Assembly (NCBI GenBank): GCA_963693285.1
Contig: OY848922.1
Location: 625,001 to 689,000, forward strand
From: Xestospongia muta
Taxonomy: Eukaryota; Porifera; Demospongiae; Haplosclerida; Petrosiidae
Direction of reading: 5' to 3'
Length of the DNA: 64,000 nucleotides
The position numbers and the translations under genes are program-made. The notes under the pieces are model-generated. The model saw only the letters and a list, made by a program, of their open reading frames with translations, made no database searches and was not told the DNA's origin. This document shows, piece after piece, positions 40,803 through 55,737 of this stretch; position 1 is the stretch's first letter, and every line of letters starts with the position of its first letter.

Positions 40803-42101
40803 ATGGAAGAAGTGAACCAGATCTTAAAATGTCAACCTACTGCTTCAATTATAAAAGGAGATCCACGAAAATCTGACAAGCGTAAGTATAATTATTGTTA
40901 GCTATTATTTCTATTTCTTTAACATAACAGAAGTTGTCTTGGGTGAGAATGTATGCTATATAGTATGTGGATTGATTATACAGGATAATAAAGTGTTAAT
41001 GGTACAAGAGGCAAAGCCATCATGTCGTGGGAAGTGGTATTTACCAGCTGGTCGTGTGGAACAAAAGGAATCCCTTGAGGTAAATGTCTGAGAGATATAA
41101 TCTTGCATAGCCCCTCCCATATAAGAACATTATTAGGTGGGAGGGGCTATGAGATTTATATAAAATTCTTTAAAATGTTAGGATGCAGTTCGACGAGAGG
41201 TTAAAGAAGAAGCAGGTGTAGACTTTGAACCTGAGGCTCTAATTGCAGTGGAGTTTCAATCATATAGTTGTTGGGTAAGGTTTACATTTACAGGTGAGCA
41301 ATAGAATTAAAGCAAAGTCCATCCCTACATTTGTGGTTCTAGGTCGAGTGACTGGTGGTCATCTTAAAACACCAGCACAAGCTGATAAAGAGTCTATTCA
41401 AGCTCAATGGTTACCTACTAATGTGAAACAATTGGCTCAGGAAGTGCGTATTCGAGCTTATGACTGTTTTCAATTGATTCAAATAGCATCTGAGTGGTAT
41501 GCTGAAGATGTAGGACGTCGGTATTGTCATTCTATTGTTCCAGTGTCTAGTACTGGTTCCAGTTTGAGAATTGTATTAGTCTTTGAAGATAGGTAAGAAG
41601 TATGACCTTCTACGCACTATTTTATGTCCTCTCTCTCTCACTCTTCAGAGACGCTATTCAAGTGTTAATACGAGATGTTCCTGCTGGTAATACACATCTA
41701 CCTGGTCAAGTTTTTGGTCGATATCCAGCAGTTCATCATGAAATATCTGCAGCTCTCAGGGTACTATCATATGTCTGTCCATCATTCTTATTTATCCATC
41801 CATTGTTCATCTACCGTTCCCATCGTTCCATCTATCCATTAATCTATCTATCTGTCCATTTTATTTGTAGGACACCGGTTATAAAGGTGACTTTCAAAGT
41901 ATAGGTCTACTGTGTGTAGATCATTTGGTATCAGGAGGTGATGGTATTGGAATATCTATACTAGTTAAAGCAAAGGAACAAAGGCTTCTGGATGGGTGTG
42001 GTTTTCATTGGGAACCACTTCGAGAGCCTGATGTTATTCAGATAATAAAAACAATGTTGAGTAGCAAGTATGCTACAATACAGTGTATAGATTTGTTCTA
42101 A
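40803..42101 (+). CDS. NUDT18: Nudix hydrolase, NUDT18 homologue
   Basis: Six or so exons from MEEVNQILKCQPTASIIKGD to YATIQCIDLF. A complete Nudix box, G-x5-E-x7-REVKEEAGV, sits in LPAGRVEQKESLEDAVRREV then KEEAGVDFEP. Further family features are SCWVRFTFTGRVTGGHLKT and SIQAQWLP. NUDT18 (MTH3) hydrolyses oxidised guanine nucleoside diphosphates such as 8-oxo-dGDP, keeping damaged bases out of DNA and RNA. A C-terminal extension of about 150 residues after the Nudix fold matches the family length. Confidence 0.88.
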
Positions 42102-43691
42102 TCAGAACAATTTTAAATGTCGTATTTTATTTGAATTTATATCAATTGCAATGTGTATTTATTATATATCCGTTATATTTTTTATATCACTTTATCGTTT
42201 ATTTTATTGTATTATTTGCGAAAATAATAAAAGTTATTAATGTGTACTGCACCTTACCAGGCCCTCCTATCAACGAACAGACTACATACATTGTTAAAAG
42301 TTGATTGACAGATTAAAATTTTCCATTATTAACAATGTAAATAATAATATTATGATTAGTTAAGAAACATGAATAATAATAATTATTATTAATAATTAAA
42401 ATACGGAGTTCGGGATGTATTTCGTGTACGGCGCAGGAACGCCGATATAAAATTAAAACATTTTTAGGTTCCGATTTTAAAAGGTGTACAGACTGAACAT
42501 CATTTGACTCTCGCCTCTATTTCCTATAGAATGTTAAGAGCGACAAAAACTGTTAAGGTAAGACAGTCATATATAATATGTGCAAATCTTCTATTTTAGT
42601 GCTATAATATTCAGGTTATACTCCCTGTGGCGTCTGGAGGCGAAAATAGTTAACAACTATAGCGAATATAAGAAACAGCGATTGTCGAGCAGAACAGATT
42701 TAAGAAAGCTACAAGACAGACCGTTAGTATCTCTTTAGGTGAGTGAACAATTGCATCAGAGGTGAGAGATGAGGAGAGGAGAGACTATTGTAAACTAAAA
42801 TAACTAAATGCTAAGATTTGTATGTCAAGATGTCAGTAGAACTCGTAGAATAATTTAACTTCAAACTACAACGACTAAAGAGTGACAAGTTATTTGTTCA
42901 AGTAATCTGATTGTTATACTCAGGATTGTTCATAGCAAATTTCAGTATTAAATTATATCAAACCCTCCCATGACAGTCTCCCATCCTTCCGATTGTCACA
43001 GCCATAGATCAGACTAGTTATCTCTTAGATATTCCTTCTCCTGTAGATAACCTTCTCCTATGGTACATGAGACTATATAGCTAGGGTGGTAACTATTATC
43101 TGTCGTTGCTAATTAGTGTCCCTCAATGTACAAACATGTTCATTGCAATTCTCATCATTTTAATTGTCAATATTATACGCGGGTCATAAATACATCATCT
43201 AAATGATGTGTATATAATATCATTGTTTTATAATTCAGAAATATGAATAGTATTTGTTACCACAGTGCTGTTCCCTTGAATTGAAAGCCTATTTCTATTT
43301 ACTATCTTATTTGGTTTAGAATTAATGTAAATAATTCTCATAAATATCACCCGTATGTTACTGTCATAACTAGTACTATTAGTATTAGTGATAATATTAC
43401 TGTAGTATATAATGGTTTATCAATAATTTCCATATTTGTAAAATAACGAGTAAGTCAAAACTCTCTATTGGGTGAGTTTTAACCACAACCTTTTATGGTT
43501 TCATACTAACCTAGTTCATTCTATCAAGAACTCTAAAACTAAATTATAAACAAAAATTACATAATACATAAACAATTATAAAGTTAGTGATCTACTATAT
43601 TTCCAGTCAAAGTTACCTTTATGAAACCCCATTCTTCTTGTAACAACTAGAGTTATATATAGTTTATCTTTTGTGCAGTTAGGAGAGACCA
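42102..43691. promoter_or_regulatory. 1.6-kb upstream region of the NLR-like kinase gene
   Basis: The longest stretch without coding sequence. Most is AT-rich. The piece at about 42405-42740 is less AT-rich, has several CpG (acggcgcaggaacgccg) and contains possible donors, and an acceptor tgtgcag ends at 43679 just before the ATG. I infer a non-coding first exon near 42500-42740 spliced over about 0.9 kb to the start exon. Confidence 0.35.
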
Positions 43692-46600
43692 ATGGCTTCA
43701 AACTTGCTTGCTGTGGAGACACCCAAATCGCTGGGTGCTGTAACAACACACAAGTTTGGTGTTGAAAGTTTTGCTCGAATTAAAGTCCTACAACCAGTAC
43801 TGAATATAATCAAGAGATTAGAAGAGTGTCGAGGTGTACCTCAGCTCAATGAGTCTCGATTTATAGAGAGCATTTTTGTGACACTACTTGCAATCCATTA
43901 CAATGTAACGATTATTTTACATCGTACACGACTTGGTGAAGTTCTTGGACAAATCAGAGAGCCAGAGAAAGAGTGTTTTATTTCTTTGATATGTCGCTTA
44001 GCTCTCTTGAAAACATTGGGTCATAATCATGAGAGTGTTGAGTTCTCTAATGAGCTGTTGCGATTAGGGTTTGGTTGCCTCTCTGACATCAATACACTTG
44101 GCCTTATTGACATGAGAACAGAACACGAGCAGCCTTACCAATATGACAGCAACAGCTATAGTTTTGTTGACTGGACAATTCAGAAGTTTTTAGCAGCTGT
44201 TTTCCTCTCTTGTCAGCCAATTACGAGCACATTTGAGTTTATTAAACGATATATATTATGTGAAGATCAGCATCAAAGTTTGATAGCTGATTGTGAGGAC
44301 GTTCTACAATTTTGTTTTGCTATTGGTGATAGCGGACTAACAGAAAACCGTGCAGCTGTCCTGATTCATGTGTTACACTTCTTGTGTCAATACGTCAATA
44401 CTAACAATGCTATTATCGATGACAGGATAGCTCTACTGGTTATATCTTGTCTTTATCAGATGCAAAATGAAGCATTATGTCTTCGGGTACATAATGAGTT
44501 TTTCCAGTGTCGTGTGATTTCTTATAATGTGTCAAAAATAGAAGATAAATTGAGTGACTTGGCATATTATTTGGTGTGTACAACTCAACAAAGACAATAC
44601 TGGACTGTGTACTGTAGTGAAGAGAGAGCTGGTGATGTGATTGTAAAGAAAGCACTAGAACAGGGAGGGAATGTACTAGTACAATGTCGTTCTGAATTGA
44701 CTCAATTTGAGTCTGGAAGAGTTATCATCAGCAAGAACTATCCCCACTGCATTGTGACCTCCCTGATTGCTCAACATCAGAGCACCTATTCTCAAGCATT
44801 TACAGAAACATCGTCATCGTCTACTGGTGTTGTGGTATCTCTACCTCCTCCTCCCACTCACGATATTTTAGTTGTGTCCTCAGACGATCCAGTCAACAAG
44901 TATTTAACAGAAGAACAATCGGAGAAACGCAAAATAGTTTCTTACCCTAAAATGGTAGAAAATGCGAAATTACCACGACGACAGTTGCATCATCCTACTG
45001 TGTTGGCTCGATCTCAATATTACACAGGTGATACCATTTGGTTGTCATGTTCAGGTAATATTAACAACAAAGTATATGAGAATGTTCAAATAACACCGAT
45101 TGCACCTTCGGTCAAAGTAAGTTGTTAGATAGTTAGTTACTTGGTCTTCATAGCCTATTTTATAGGTAATTCGACCAAATGAATCTCTATGGAATGAAGG
45201 ACGATATCAAAATATTGTTGTGAACCAGTTACAAAATGTTACTACTTCCACAGATTTTACAGAATTAGTTTTGAGTTCTCATTATGGTATGCAAGTGCCT
45301 GTAGCCCCATATTCTGTAAACTTTGACATCTCATATACAAGTTCTCCTCCATACATGCCATTTGATGAAAATGAGTCTGTTCTCATTGGGCATGACCATT
45401 TAAAAGAAGAATATCAAGTGACAGACGATATTCAAGAAACAGTACCTTATGACAACCAGCATATTAGACAAGAGTTATCACGCCCATTTGAACGAAATAC
45501 CACATCAGGTGACACGACTGCTGTTATGGGAGCTTGTGTGACATGTGAAAATTACAAGCCCCTCCGAGACCCTCTTTCATTACCTCCTTCTATATTGCTA
45601 AGGTAATATCATATTATGTGTATATTAATAAATCATTCTCTAGGCGTTCCTCATTGCAATTTTTATTGCCAGCATGTTACCAGGAAACATTAGAAACTAC
45701 CACTTCGGTAATCTCAGGTAGATGTCTTAAACAAGAGGAACCATCTGTCACTGATCAACAGTTAAAACGTTGGGCACTAGAAGCTTATGATCACCCTGGT
45801 CAATGTTTCTATGTAAGTTTAGCACTGCTACAGTGATATTTTATGTTATGTGTGTAGAGTAATGATAGTAGTCGATTTGAAGTGGGTCAATGTTATATTT
45901 TGCCACATTTACAACACTTTCGTTTACTGAGAGAAGGTGGAAATGGAATGGTTTTAGAAGTAAGTAGTAACATAACTATGAGACAATGTTATCAAATATA
46001 TATTTTTAGGTTTATTACGAAGGTTATCTTTATGCAGTTAAATGTACTGCTTTCCGATGGAGAGAAGTACAGATTATGCCCAAATTACGTCATGATAATG
46101 TTTTAAGATTATCAGCTATGTTAATGGGTACACCAAGACAAGGTTGTCCCCAAGGTCGGTGCGTGTTTCACTTTAATCCTCGGATGACCAGTAAGTAATA
46201 GCATCAAGTAAATGCTTCCAACTAACCACTAGAGAAAGAAGGTATTATGATCAACTTTGTTAATCATTTAGATGATTTAAGCAAGATGTTTGGGTCATAT
46301 TGTCTCAGAACACTAAACAAACTTTACAAGAATAATCCTACATTTTTGTGTAAAATACACAGCAACTTCAGGTATGTAGTCTAAAAGTACATTGTCCTCG
46401 TTCACTCTCTACCGTAGGTATATAACTAGAGAAATCCTTCAAGGTCTTCATTATCTACACACTTTACCAAACCCTATCATACATCGTGATATTAAACCAT
46501 CTAATATACTGGTGATGGTAGAGTGTCACTGTCCTGATCTACTAATCTGTATGTGTACAAAGAGACCACGTATTGTAAGCTAATTGAAATAAATTAATTG

Positions 46601-47565
46601 AAATTGATTATATCTTTAAAATTGTTTCTTTAGGTATTATCAGATTTTGATGCTAGTTTAGAACTCAATCCTAATGGTACTCTTCAACCTGATCCTCTAT
46701 GCCATGCAACTCCTTATGGTACATCATCAGAGGGTGTGTACCGTATCTCTCCTAGGGGCACAAGAGGGTTCCAGTCACCTGAGGATTTTATTCCTGTGGT
46801 TGGTAACAGTGCTGACATCATGCCACCACTAACTACAAAAGCTGATGTATTTAGGTAATATTTATTATTCAGTGGAGTAGGAAGGAAATTTTATTGGAGG
46901 GGGGGGCAGCCCAAAATGATTCACAAAACGAAGTCGATGTTTAATCAATTAAAATAAATTATATAGATAAATGTAGCAGCACTATGCATGCATGCTGAAC
47001 TGTAAGTATTGGGGGGGGGGGGGCAATGCTTCCCCAGCTTCAATATTGGGGGGCAGCTGCCCCCCTGCCCCCCCTGTTCCTACTCCACAGATTATTAATT
47101 TATTATTAAATAGAATTTAGTTAAATGCTGATAAACATATGTTTTATTCACATAGTTTTGGGCTAATGTTGTGTTTACTGTTAATGAATGAGCATGGACC
47201 GAAGTCTTTATATCAGGTATTTATTGTGTGTAAATAAAGAACTAATTGATATTATTATAATAACTAGATTGGAATACTTTTGCTTGCTATAAACAGGAGG
47301 ACTGGACCTGGGAGTCTGAGCATACCTTATTTCAGACTGAGTCAAGTGACTGTAACTGATTATGATATTAACAAGATATTACCAGTATGTATTAATACTA
47401 TAATACACCATTGTAATAACATTCTCTCTCTAGATTAGAAAGCTTAGCAAGTGTTTTAGTGATATCCCATTTCTTGTTGACTTTGTGATGAGATGTTTAC
47501 AAATTGATCCTGCTAAAAGAGCAACAGCTTATGAACTGTTAAATCACATATACCTTCAAGAATAA
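43692..47565 (+). CDS. NLR-like helical region fused to a protein kinase
   Basis: The first exon, 43692 to about 45117, encodes about 475 residues. Their features match the helical part that follows the NACHT ATPase in animal NLRs: FVTLLAIHYNVTIILH, FISLICRLALLKTLG, INTLGLIDM, YSFVDWTIQKFLAAVFLSC (compare the usual F-h-H-x-T-h-Q-E-F-h-A-A motif) and ISCLYQMQNEALCLRVHNEF. No Walker A or B motif is present. After a polar linker, exons from about 45857 to 47565 encode a kinase: LREGGNGMVLE, YAVKC (ATP Lys), REVQIM (helix C Glu), HRDIKPSN, SDFDASL (DFD in place of DFG), GTRGFQSPED and CLQIDPAKRATAYELLNH. Key catalytic residues remain, so activity is plausible. The NLR link is by motif resemblance, not search. 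Confidence 0.7.
46872..47088. mobile_element. G-rich MITE-like element in a kinase intron
   Basis: GTGGAGTAGGAA at the left end and TTCCTACTCCAC at the right end are perfect inverted repeats bounding 217 bp with no coding capacity. The inside holds runs of 8 to 14 G and an inner pair, gggggcagct/agctgcccccc. It fits a non-autonomous DNA transposon. Flanks ttattca and agattatt show no clear duplication. Confidence 0.65.
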
Positions 47566-48302
47566 GCTAAAACTTGTGTTGATTTTTTCACTAATTTATA
47601 TTATCCTTTACATAATGGTTCCTTGTAAATTATATTAAAGTGTACTAATAGGTGTGTCATTTGTTTTTATTAATCTTAAATCTATTTCAAGGAATGTCAG
47701 TAGAACTGGTCCTCAGTCTGTCGTAGATTTCATTAAATTGTATGGTATATACATAATATGCAAAAGACAATAGACTCTAGTGTTTTCCTTTGACCAAGCT
47801 GTTCTTTGCATACTCCATATTTTCCTCATAATTCTTACAATTTGATATACCTTATGAATTTACCAGAACCTCCATTTTAAATACATACAAAGAATTATAT
47901 TTATGAACGAAGTTCTATATTAATAATCAATTTAATAATAGTGACTGAGTCTGACAAAGAGTCTTTTGTGCAAAAAATTTTGAACAAACACTAACCTTTT
48001 AATTAGAATTGTTTGCAAAAATACAACTGACTATTTAACCTACTGTTAGCTAGCTAATCCTTGTCAATTTGTCCACAAAAATGCTCATCCAGAATTAAAA
48101 GTGGTCTGTTAAGGTTATGAAGCGGTCTTGTTAGGTTTGAAATCTCTTTGATCATTACTTTCAGTAGTTAAAAAATCACAAAAAACAATGAAATTTCTGT
48201 TATAAAAAGTCTGTGTTATAATCACATAGAACTGATATGAGTATATAAAAGATTATTAACAGTTTATTAGTAGTTATTAATGTATTTAAATACAAGATTA
48301 CT
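47566..48302. other. Convergent intergenic region, kinase chimera to CREB3-like
   Basis: 737 bp, AT-rich. ATTAAA near 47634 could be the kinase polyadenylation signal. I see no gene, repeat or RNA here. Confidence 0.45.
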
Positions 48303-50283
48303 TCATGCTTTAGCAGCTAATAATGAAGGGTGCCTCTGGTCATCAAAGTCTGTATTATTGTCATTGACCAAATTAATACCAAATTTGAGCACATTTTGTT
48401 TCTTATAATAATCGAGATGATCTTGTTTGGGTGGAGTTAATTCATGCTGGTTGCCTGGCAACAAATACTTGTAATACTCTTTCCAATTCATCCAGCTTTC
48501 AGGAGGAGAATCAACTGAGAGCAATGCTCTAGATCTCACTGGAAGAAATAAAGACAACTCTATAACTCTATTCATACATTTATCCATTCATCCATTAATG
48601 TATCCACATATCCATCATCTAATCCATCCGTCCATTAATGTATCCACATATCCATCCATCCATTCATGTACCTGATGCAGCAGTATAACTGACGTCAGAT
48701 GTAAATGATACCTTATAAGGAAGAAGATTTCCAAAGAGAATTCCAAAACACAAGACCACAACCTGAACAAAACATGTATTTGATGTAAAAAAGTCATGTG
48801 ACTTACCATAAGACATGTACCAAGATGTACGGGTCGTCCTAACATTGGATTAGTAGTACGAGCAACTAAAGCTTGTAACTGAGACAACTGTTGAAGGAGA
48901 GTATGATTCTCTGCTTCTAATGTCTCCACTTTCTTCATAAGCCTCAAGTTGTCTTGGGTACAATGAGAAAGCCTGTGAAAAGAAAACCAAGTCACATAAT
49001 TTCTACAACAATTAGTCTATCAAAATTGACAGTAAAACAAAGAGAGACTCCGAGAGAAGTACATACTTAGATGTTTGACTTACCTATCCTCAAGTGACTC
49101 CATGTATTCTCTCTTTTTCTTCCTACTTTCCTGAGCAGCCAACTATCACAAGATGTCAAGTCTATAATATATTATTATCATAAAACATACTTTATTTCTG
49201 ATCTTTCTACGAACTGATTTTAAAGCCTTCTCTTCAGTCTAACAGATAAAACATTTATTGATAGAAAATAATTTTTATAAATGCACCTTTGTTAGAGGTA
49301 GGGTAGTAGGTATTGGTAAACCTTCGGCTTTTAACGTCTCTTTCTCTTCTTCTGTTAACTGAACTTGTTGTCTACTCATAAAGAACTACAGGAGGAAAAC
49401 AATTTAGGATACCACAAGTAGCCATTAGTCCCGTACATACCTTAATTCTTTCATCAATGAGTTTGACAGGATCAGGATGAACAGAATGAAGTTGAACAAG
49501 AGACAAAGGAGATGATGAAGTAGAGTTGCAAACAGAGGTCACTTCTTTGCTCTGTCCACTATGACCGCTATTAGTGCTGGCTGGAGACGTAGATGACATG
49601 GTCTCATAACCTAACGTAAGTTAATATATTTATAATAACTACTACTTAATTAACTAACCTCCATCTGAACTATTGCCTTCTTCGTTGTCATCACTGCCAC
49701 GCCCATTTAGGTCACATGACAAGGAGTCTGAGCAGACACGGGTCAACATAGTAGACTCCAGTTTATGAACAGATGGAATGCTTTTAGCAGCGTATGTGTG
49801 GTCGTGAGCTACACCAGCTTGCAATGAAGCTGTTGTATCAGGCTTGTAAGTGGGGAGACTTTGTAAAGGTTCAAGGAAGATTGGCATAGTTAAATCATTA
49901 AAGAGGGGCAAACCAGCGTCATTATGAGGCATGATCTGAGGATGGTTTAAAGGGGGCATGACTTCCATTGATGTATGGTTTATTATCCAATTCTGTTGGT
50001 CTAAATTAGAGTAGTAGTCTTGAGTTTGCATATCTGGTTGATATTCTAATGCATCATGAAATGTTAGTAACTCGTCTAGATCTTCAATGCTAAGATCTCC
50101 TGGTTGGCTGCTGTCAAATGCTAGATCTAACATTGGAGGATTAGGTAGGTGGAGTTTATTGAGATCATCAAAGACATTATCATCTGTAGCAAGAAATGAC
50201 ACAAGATTCTCAATTTCCATGTCATCTAGATTGGCTGAAATGTCAATCTCTGACTGAGAAGTCAAGGTAGATATTGTAGCCAT
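48303..50283 (-). CDS. CREB3-family membrane-bound bZIP transcription factor
   Basis: Multi-exon gene from MATISTLTSQSEIDISANLD to RHPSLLAAKA. An acidic activation region is followed by a CREB3-type basic region and zipper (VRRKIRNKLAAQESRKKKRE, then YMESLEDRLSHCTQDNLRLM), then one membrane helix (LMVVVLCFGILFGNLLPY) and a luminal tail. RSRALL just inside the lumen could be a site-1 protease (RxxL) site. Family members sit in the ER, travel to the Golgi under stress, are cut by S1P/S2P and enter the nucleus to raise secretory capacity. Which CREB3L it corresponds to is not clear. A CRE lies in its own promoter. The start is taken at the ATG at 50283. Confidence 0.88.
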
Positions 50284-50490
50284 GGCAACTAACCAACAGC
50301 CAACAACAGGACTGTGATCACTTCTTAACTTAGTGACCAAGAACTCTGTTAATAAATGTTACATAGATATAAGCTTGAAAGTTCTTTTCAACGAACCTTT
50401 ATTTTTGAGAAGACAACTCCAAGTGTTCAGAATTTGACTCAAGAATGGAACAATGACTATGACAATTTCAGAATGTACACGTTCATAAAA

Positions 50491-50498
50491 TGACGTCA
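50491..50498. promoter_or_regulatory. Palindromic CRE between CREB3-like and PORCN
   Basis: TGACGTCA, the full CRE/UPRE-type palindrome bound by CREB, ATF6 and CREB3 factors, lies in the 357-bp divergent region, 208 bp upstream of the CREB3-like start and 143 bp upstream of PORCN. Autoregulation is an inference. Confidence 0.6.
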
Positions 50499-50640
50499 CA
50501 GTTTACGGAGCTAAACGGAAACATTCAGAAATTCGTATAGAAATGTAATGGAAAATAAAAATTAACTAAAATTCATCACCTCCGTGTAATTATTGTACTC
50601 ATCTCCGTACACTTTAGTTAATAAAGGGTTAATTTTCACA

Positions 50641-51550
50641 ATGGCAACTTTCTTCTCAATGCCTATTGACTGGATGATACATGAGTGTGCTATACCTACC
50701 TTCTTTCAAGGACTCTATATAACGTATCCTATTCTATTGAGTTCATTAGTTATAAGACTCTGCGTTCTATGGTTACCATTCCGCCAGCATGTATTGGACA
50801 TCATTACGATATCATTTGGGGTGTGGTCACTGTGGTGGTATTATGAAACAAGCATTGTGTATTTTGCTACAATAATCAGTCTCGTTTATGTATTGTTGCT
50901 ATGGTTACCAGTAGGTCGAAGAGGTCCCTTTGTAGGTGGAGTTTGTATGACATTCATAATAATATGGTCAGTACTAATATAGTACACTACGATTATGTAA
51001 TATATGGTGTGTGTATTGTAGTGAATTGATTATTGTGTCGGCAGTGGAATGGCATAAAGTTAGAGGTATGGCTAAGTAAAGTAGGACAAACAATTGGATA
51101 TAAAATAAATAAACAGTCACTTAAGAATATTCACATTATCTCTTTTTGATAGGAACATTTCTAATAATTTCTATGAAATTAGTTTCCTTGGCATACGATC
51201 TTGATTCTTCTCTACCTCCATCAGAAAAGAAACCTCCGTCAGCCACACCTCCTCTTCCTAATGTACTCAGTTTCGTATCATATTGTATCATACCATCAAC
51301 GACCATATTTGGACCTTATGTGACATATAGTGAACATATTAAATATACTAGAAGAATACCACTGGTATATGCCTTTTCTCTCTCACAATTAACTATTTTT
51401 TCTATTTGTTTTAAAGAGCTTAAACTGGTTGTCTTGTGTTCTTCGAAGTTTGTTATTCTCTTTGTTGTGCCTGTCTCTCTCAGCATGTTTGTTCCCATTT
51501 CTCTTTGATGAGATGAATTGGAACAAGTAAACTTCCTCCAATGCCAGTAT

Positions 51551-51627
<77 letters not shown>

Positions 51628-52596
51628 CCTCTCTCTCTCATTCATAGATGGTTGACTGCTTATTCAACAGCTTCTTCTTACCGATTTAGTCATTATTTTG
51701 TTTCTCTGATCTCTGAATGTTCCACAATCATGGTTGGACTTGGATATAGTATTGGTTCTGCAGGGACAATCAATTGGGATCAGTTCCGAGTGGTATATCC
51801 CCTTCGTGTGGAATGGCCGAGATCGCTGGGATCTCTAGTGACATACTGGAACATTCCAATGCATCACTTCCTTAAAAATTGTCAGTGGAATATTTACATA
51901 GATTTTAGATTAATTTTCACTCCATTATCAGATGTATTTAAACCCACACTGGTTCATTTAAATTATGCCGGTGCTTTCTTTTTTACTTTTCTGACAAGTG
52001 CTATGTTGCATGTGAGTGTCACATGACTGTCATATGACTCTATATTGTATTGAAAACTAAAAGGGTCTCAACTTTCAGTTGGCAGCTGTGCTACTCAGTA
52101 TTGCTTTGTACGCTTATATTGAGAACAGTAAGAAAAACTTTTTATTACTTTTTTACTTTTATTTTTTACTTTTTTTACTTTTTATATTGTTTTGCTACAG
52201 AGTTTCGATATAAGTTAAGTCAGAGATTTAATGCATGTGTGAAGGACAGACCATGTTCAATAGGATGTTCTCATAAGTACAAGTCGGTGGGTTAACAATT
52301 CCTTCTATAATATAACTCCTTTAATTTTACAGTCAGTGTTGTGGGTGAGAATAATCAATGTTAGTTTTACTCTTCTTGTTGTATTTCATCTTGCTTATTT
52401 GGGAGTCATGTTTGGTAGTACTAACGATGAAGATGAGGTTTCTTCAGATAAGGTATAGATACATTTACATAACATCACTCTCTCTCTCTCTCTCTAGGGT
52501 TATTCAATGGCTCATACTCTAAGAAATTGGTACAATTTGGATTTTCTAAGTCATTTGGTTGCACTGGTAATGTGGATCATATCCTTGATAATTTAA
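50641..52596 (+). CDS. PORCN: Porcupine Wnt O-acyltransferase (MBOAT)
   Basis: Multi-exon gene from MATFFSMPIDWMIHECAIPT to VMWIISLII. It is a multi-pass ER enzyme that attaches palmitoleate to a Wnt serine, which Wnt needs for secretion. The family signature is seen in LTAYSTASSYRFSHYFVSLI then SECSTIMVGLGY. The probable catalytic His is in SAMLHGLNFQLAAVLLSIAL, where the exon ending in CAT joins the acceptor at aaaag/GGTCTC. The segment VKDRPCSIGCSHKYKS matches a Cys-containing loop of animal Porcupine. Two introns have TC tracts at acceptors (51551-51640 and 52478-52498). Confidence 0.9.
51551..51645. repeat. (TC)n tract at a 3' splice site in PORCN
   Basis: TC repeats of about 90 bp, with small interruptions near the end, run to the acceptor ttcatag before the exon WLTAYSTASSYRF. 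Confidence 0.9.
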
Positions 52597-52699
52597 AGGA
52601 ACTTATTAAACTGATTTACAATAATCATCTTTCATCATGAATCAATCATCTGTTTTATTTTTGTTATCATATGATTAATCTCATTCTTACTTACTGTTT

Positions 52700-53080
52700 T
52701 CCTTTCAAGTATTCAACTAGTAAACATCAGTACTTACCACAGTGACCTAGGATAGCTACCATTAGTAAGCTCTAAACTAGTAAACATCAGTACTTACAAC
52801 AGTGACCTAGGATAGCTACCATTAGTAAGCTCTAGACTAGTAAACATCAGTACTTACCACAGTGACCTAGGATAGCTACCATTAGTAAGCTCTAGACTAG
52901 TAAACATCAGTACTTACCACAGTGACCTAGGATAGCTACCATTAGTAAGCTCTAGACTAGTAAACATCAGTACTTACCACAGTGACCTAGGATAGCTACC
53001 ATTAGTAAGCTCTAGACTAGTAAACATCAGTACTTACAACAGTGACCTAGGATAGCTACCATTAGTAAGCTGTAGATCTA
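52700..53080 (+). repeat. 60-bp minisatellite, intergenic (about 6 copies)
   Basis: Six highly uniform units with an exact 60-bp period (agtgacctaggatagctacc begins at 52741, 52801, 52861, 52921, 52981 and 53041) between the convergent PORCN and TBC1D13 genes. Unit-to-unit differences are single bases (taccac or tacaac). Confidence 0.96.
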
Positions 53081-53143
53081 GTCAATAGTTATTAATTATT
53101 AAAATAATAAATATTATAGAAACACTTGGTAATACAAATTAGA

Positions 53144-55599
<2,456 letters not shown>

Positions 55600-55737
55600 A
55601 AATTATTTGATGATATCACAGTGGTTACTTCAAATATATCTTACTTGCTTCTTTTGGCCATTGCCCTTGTGGGTGTGGCTGAAGTAAGCTATAGTGTTGT
55701 TACCCCGCCCATTTATCAATATCTTGCATGGAGAAGC

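Noticed and set aside
52700..53080. Regular 60-bp repeats considered as a CRISPR array
   Set aside because: There are no unique spacers; the whole 60 bp repeats. The genome is eukaryotic and no cas genes are present.
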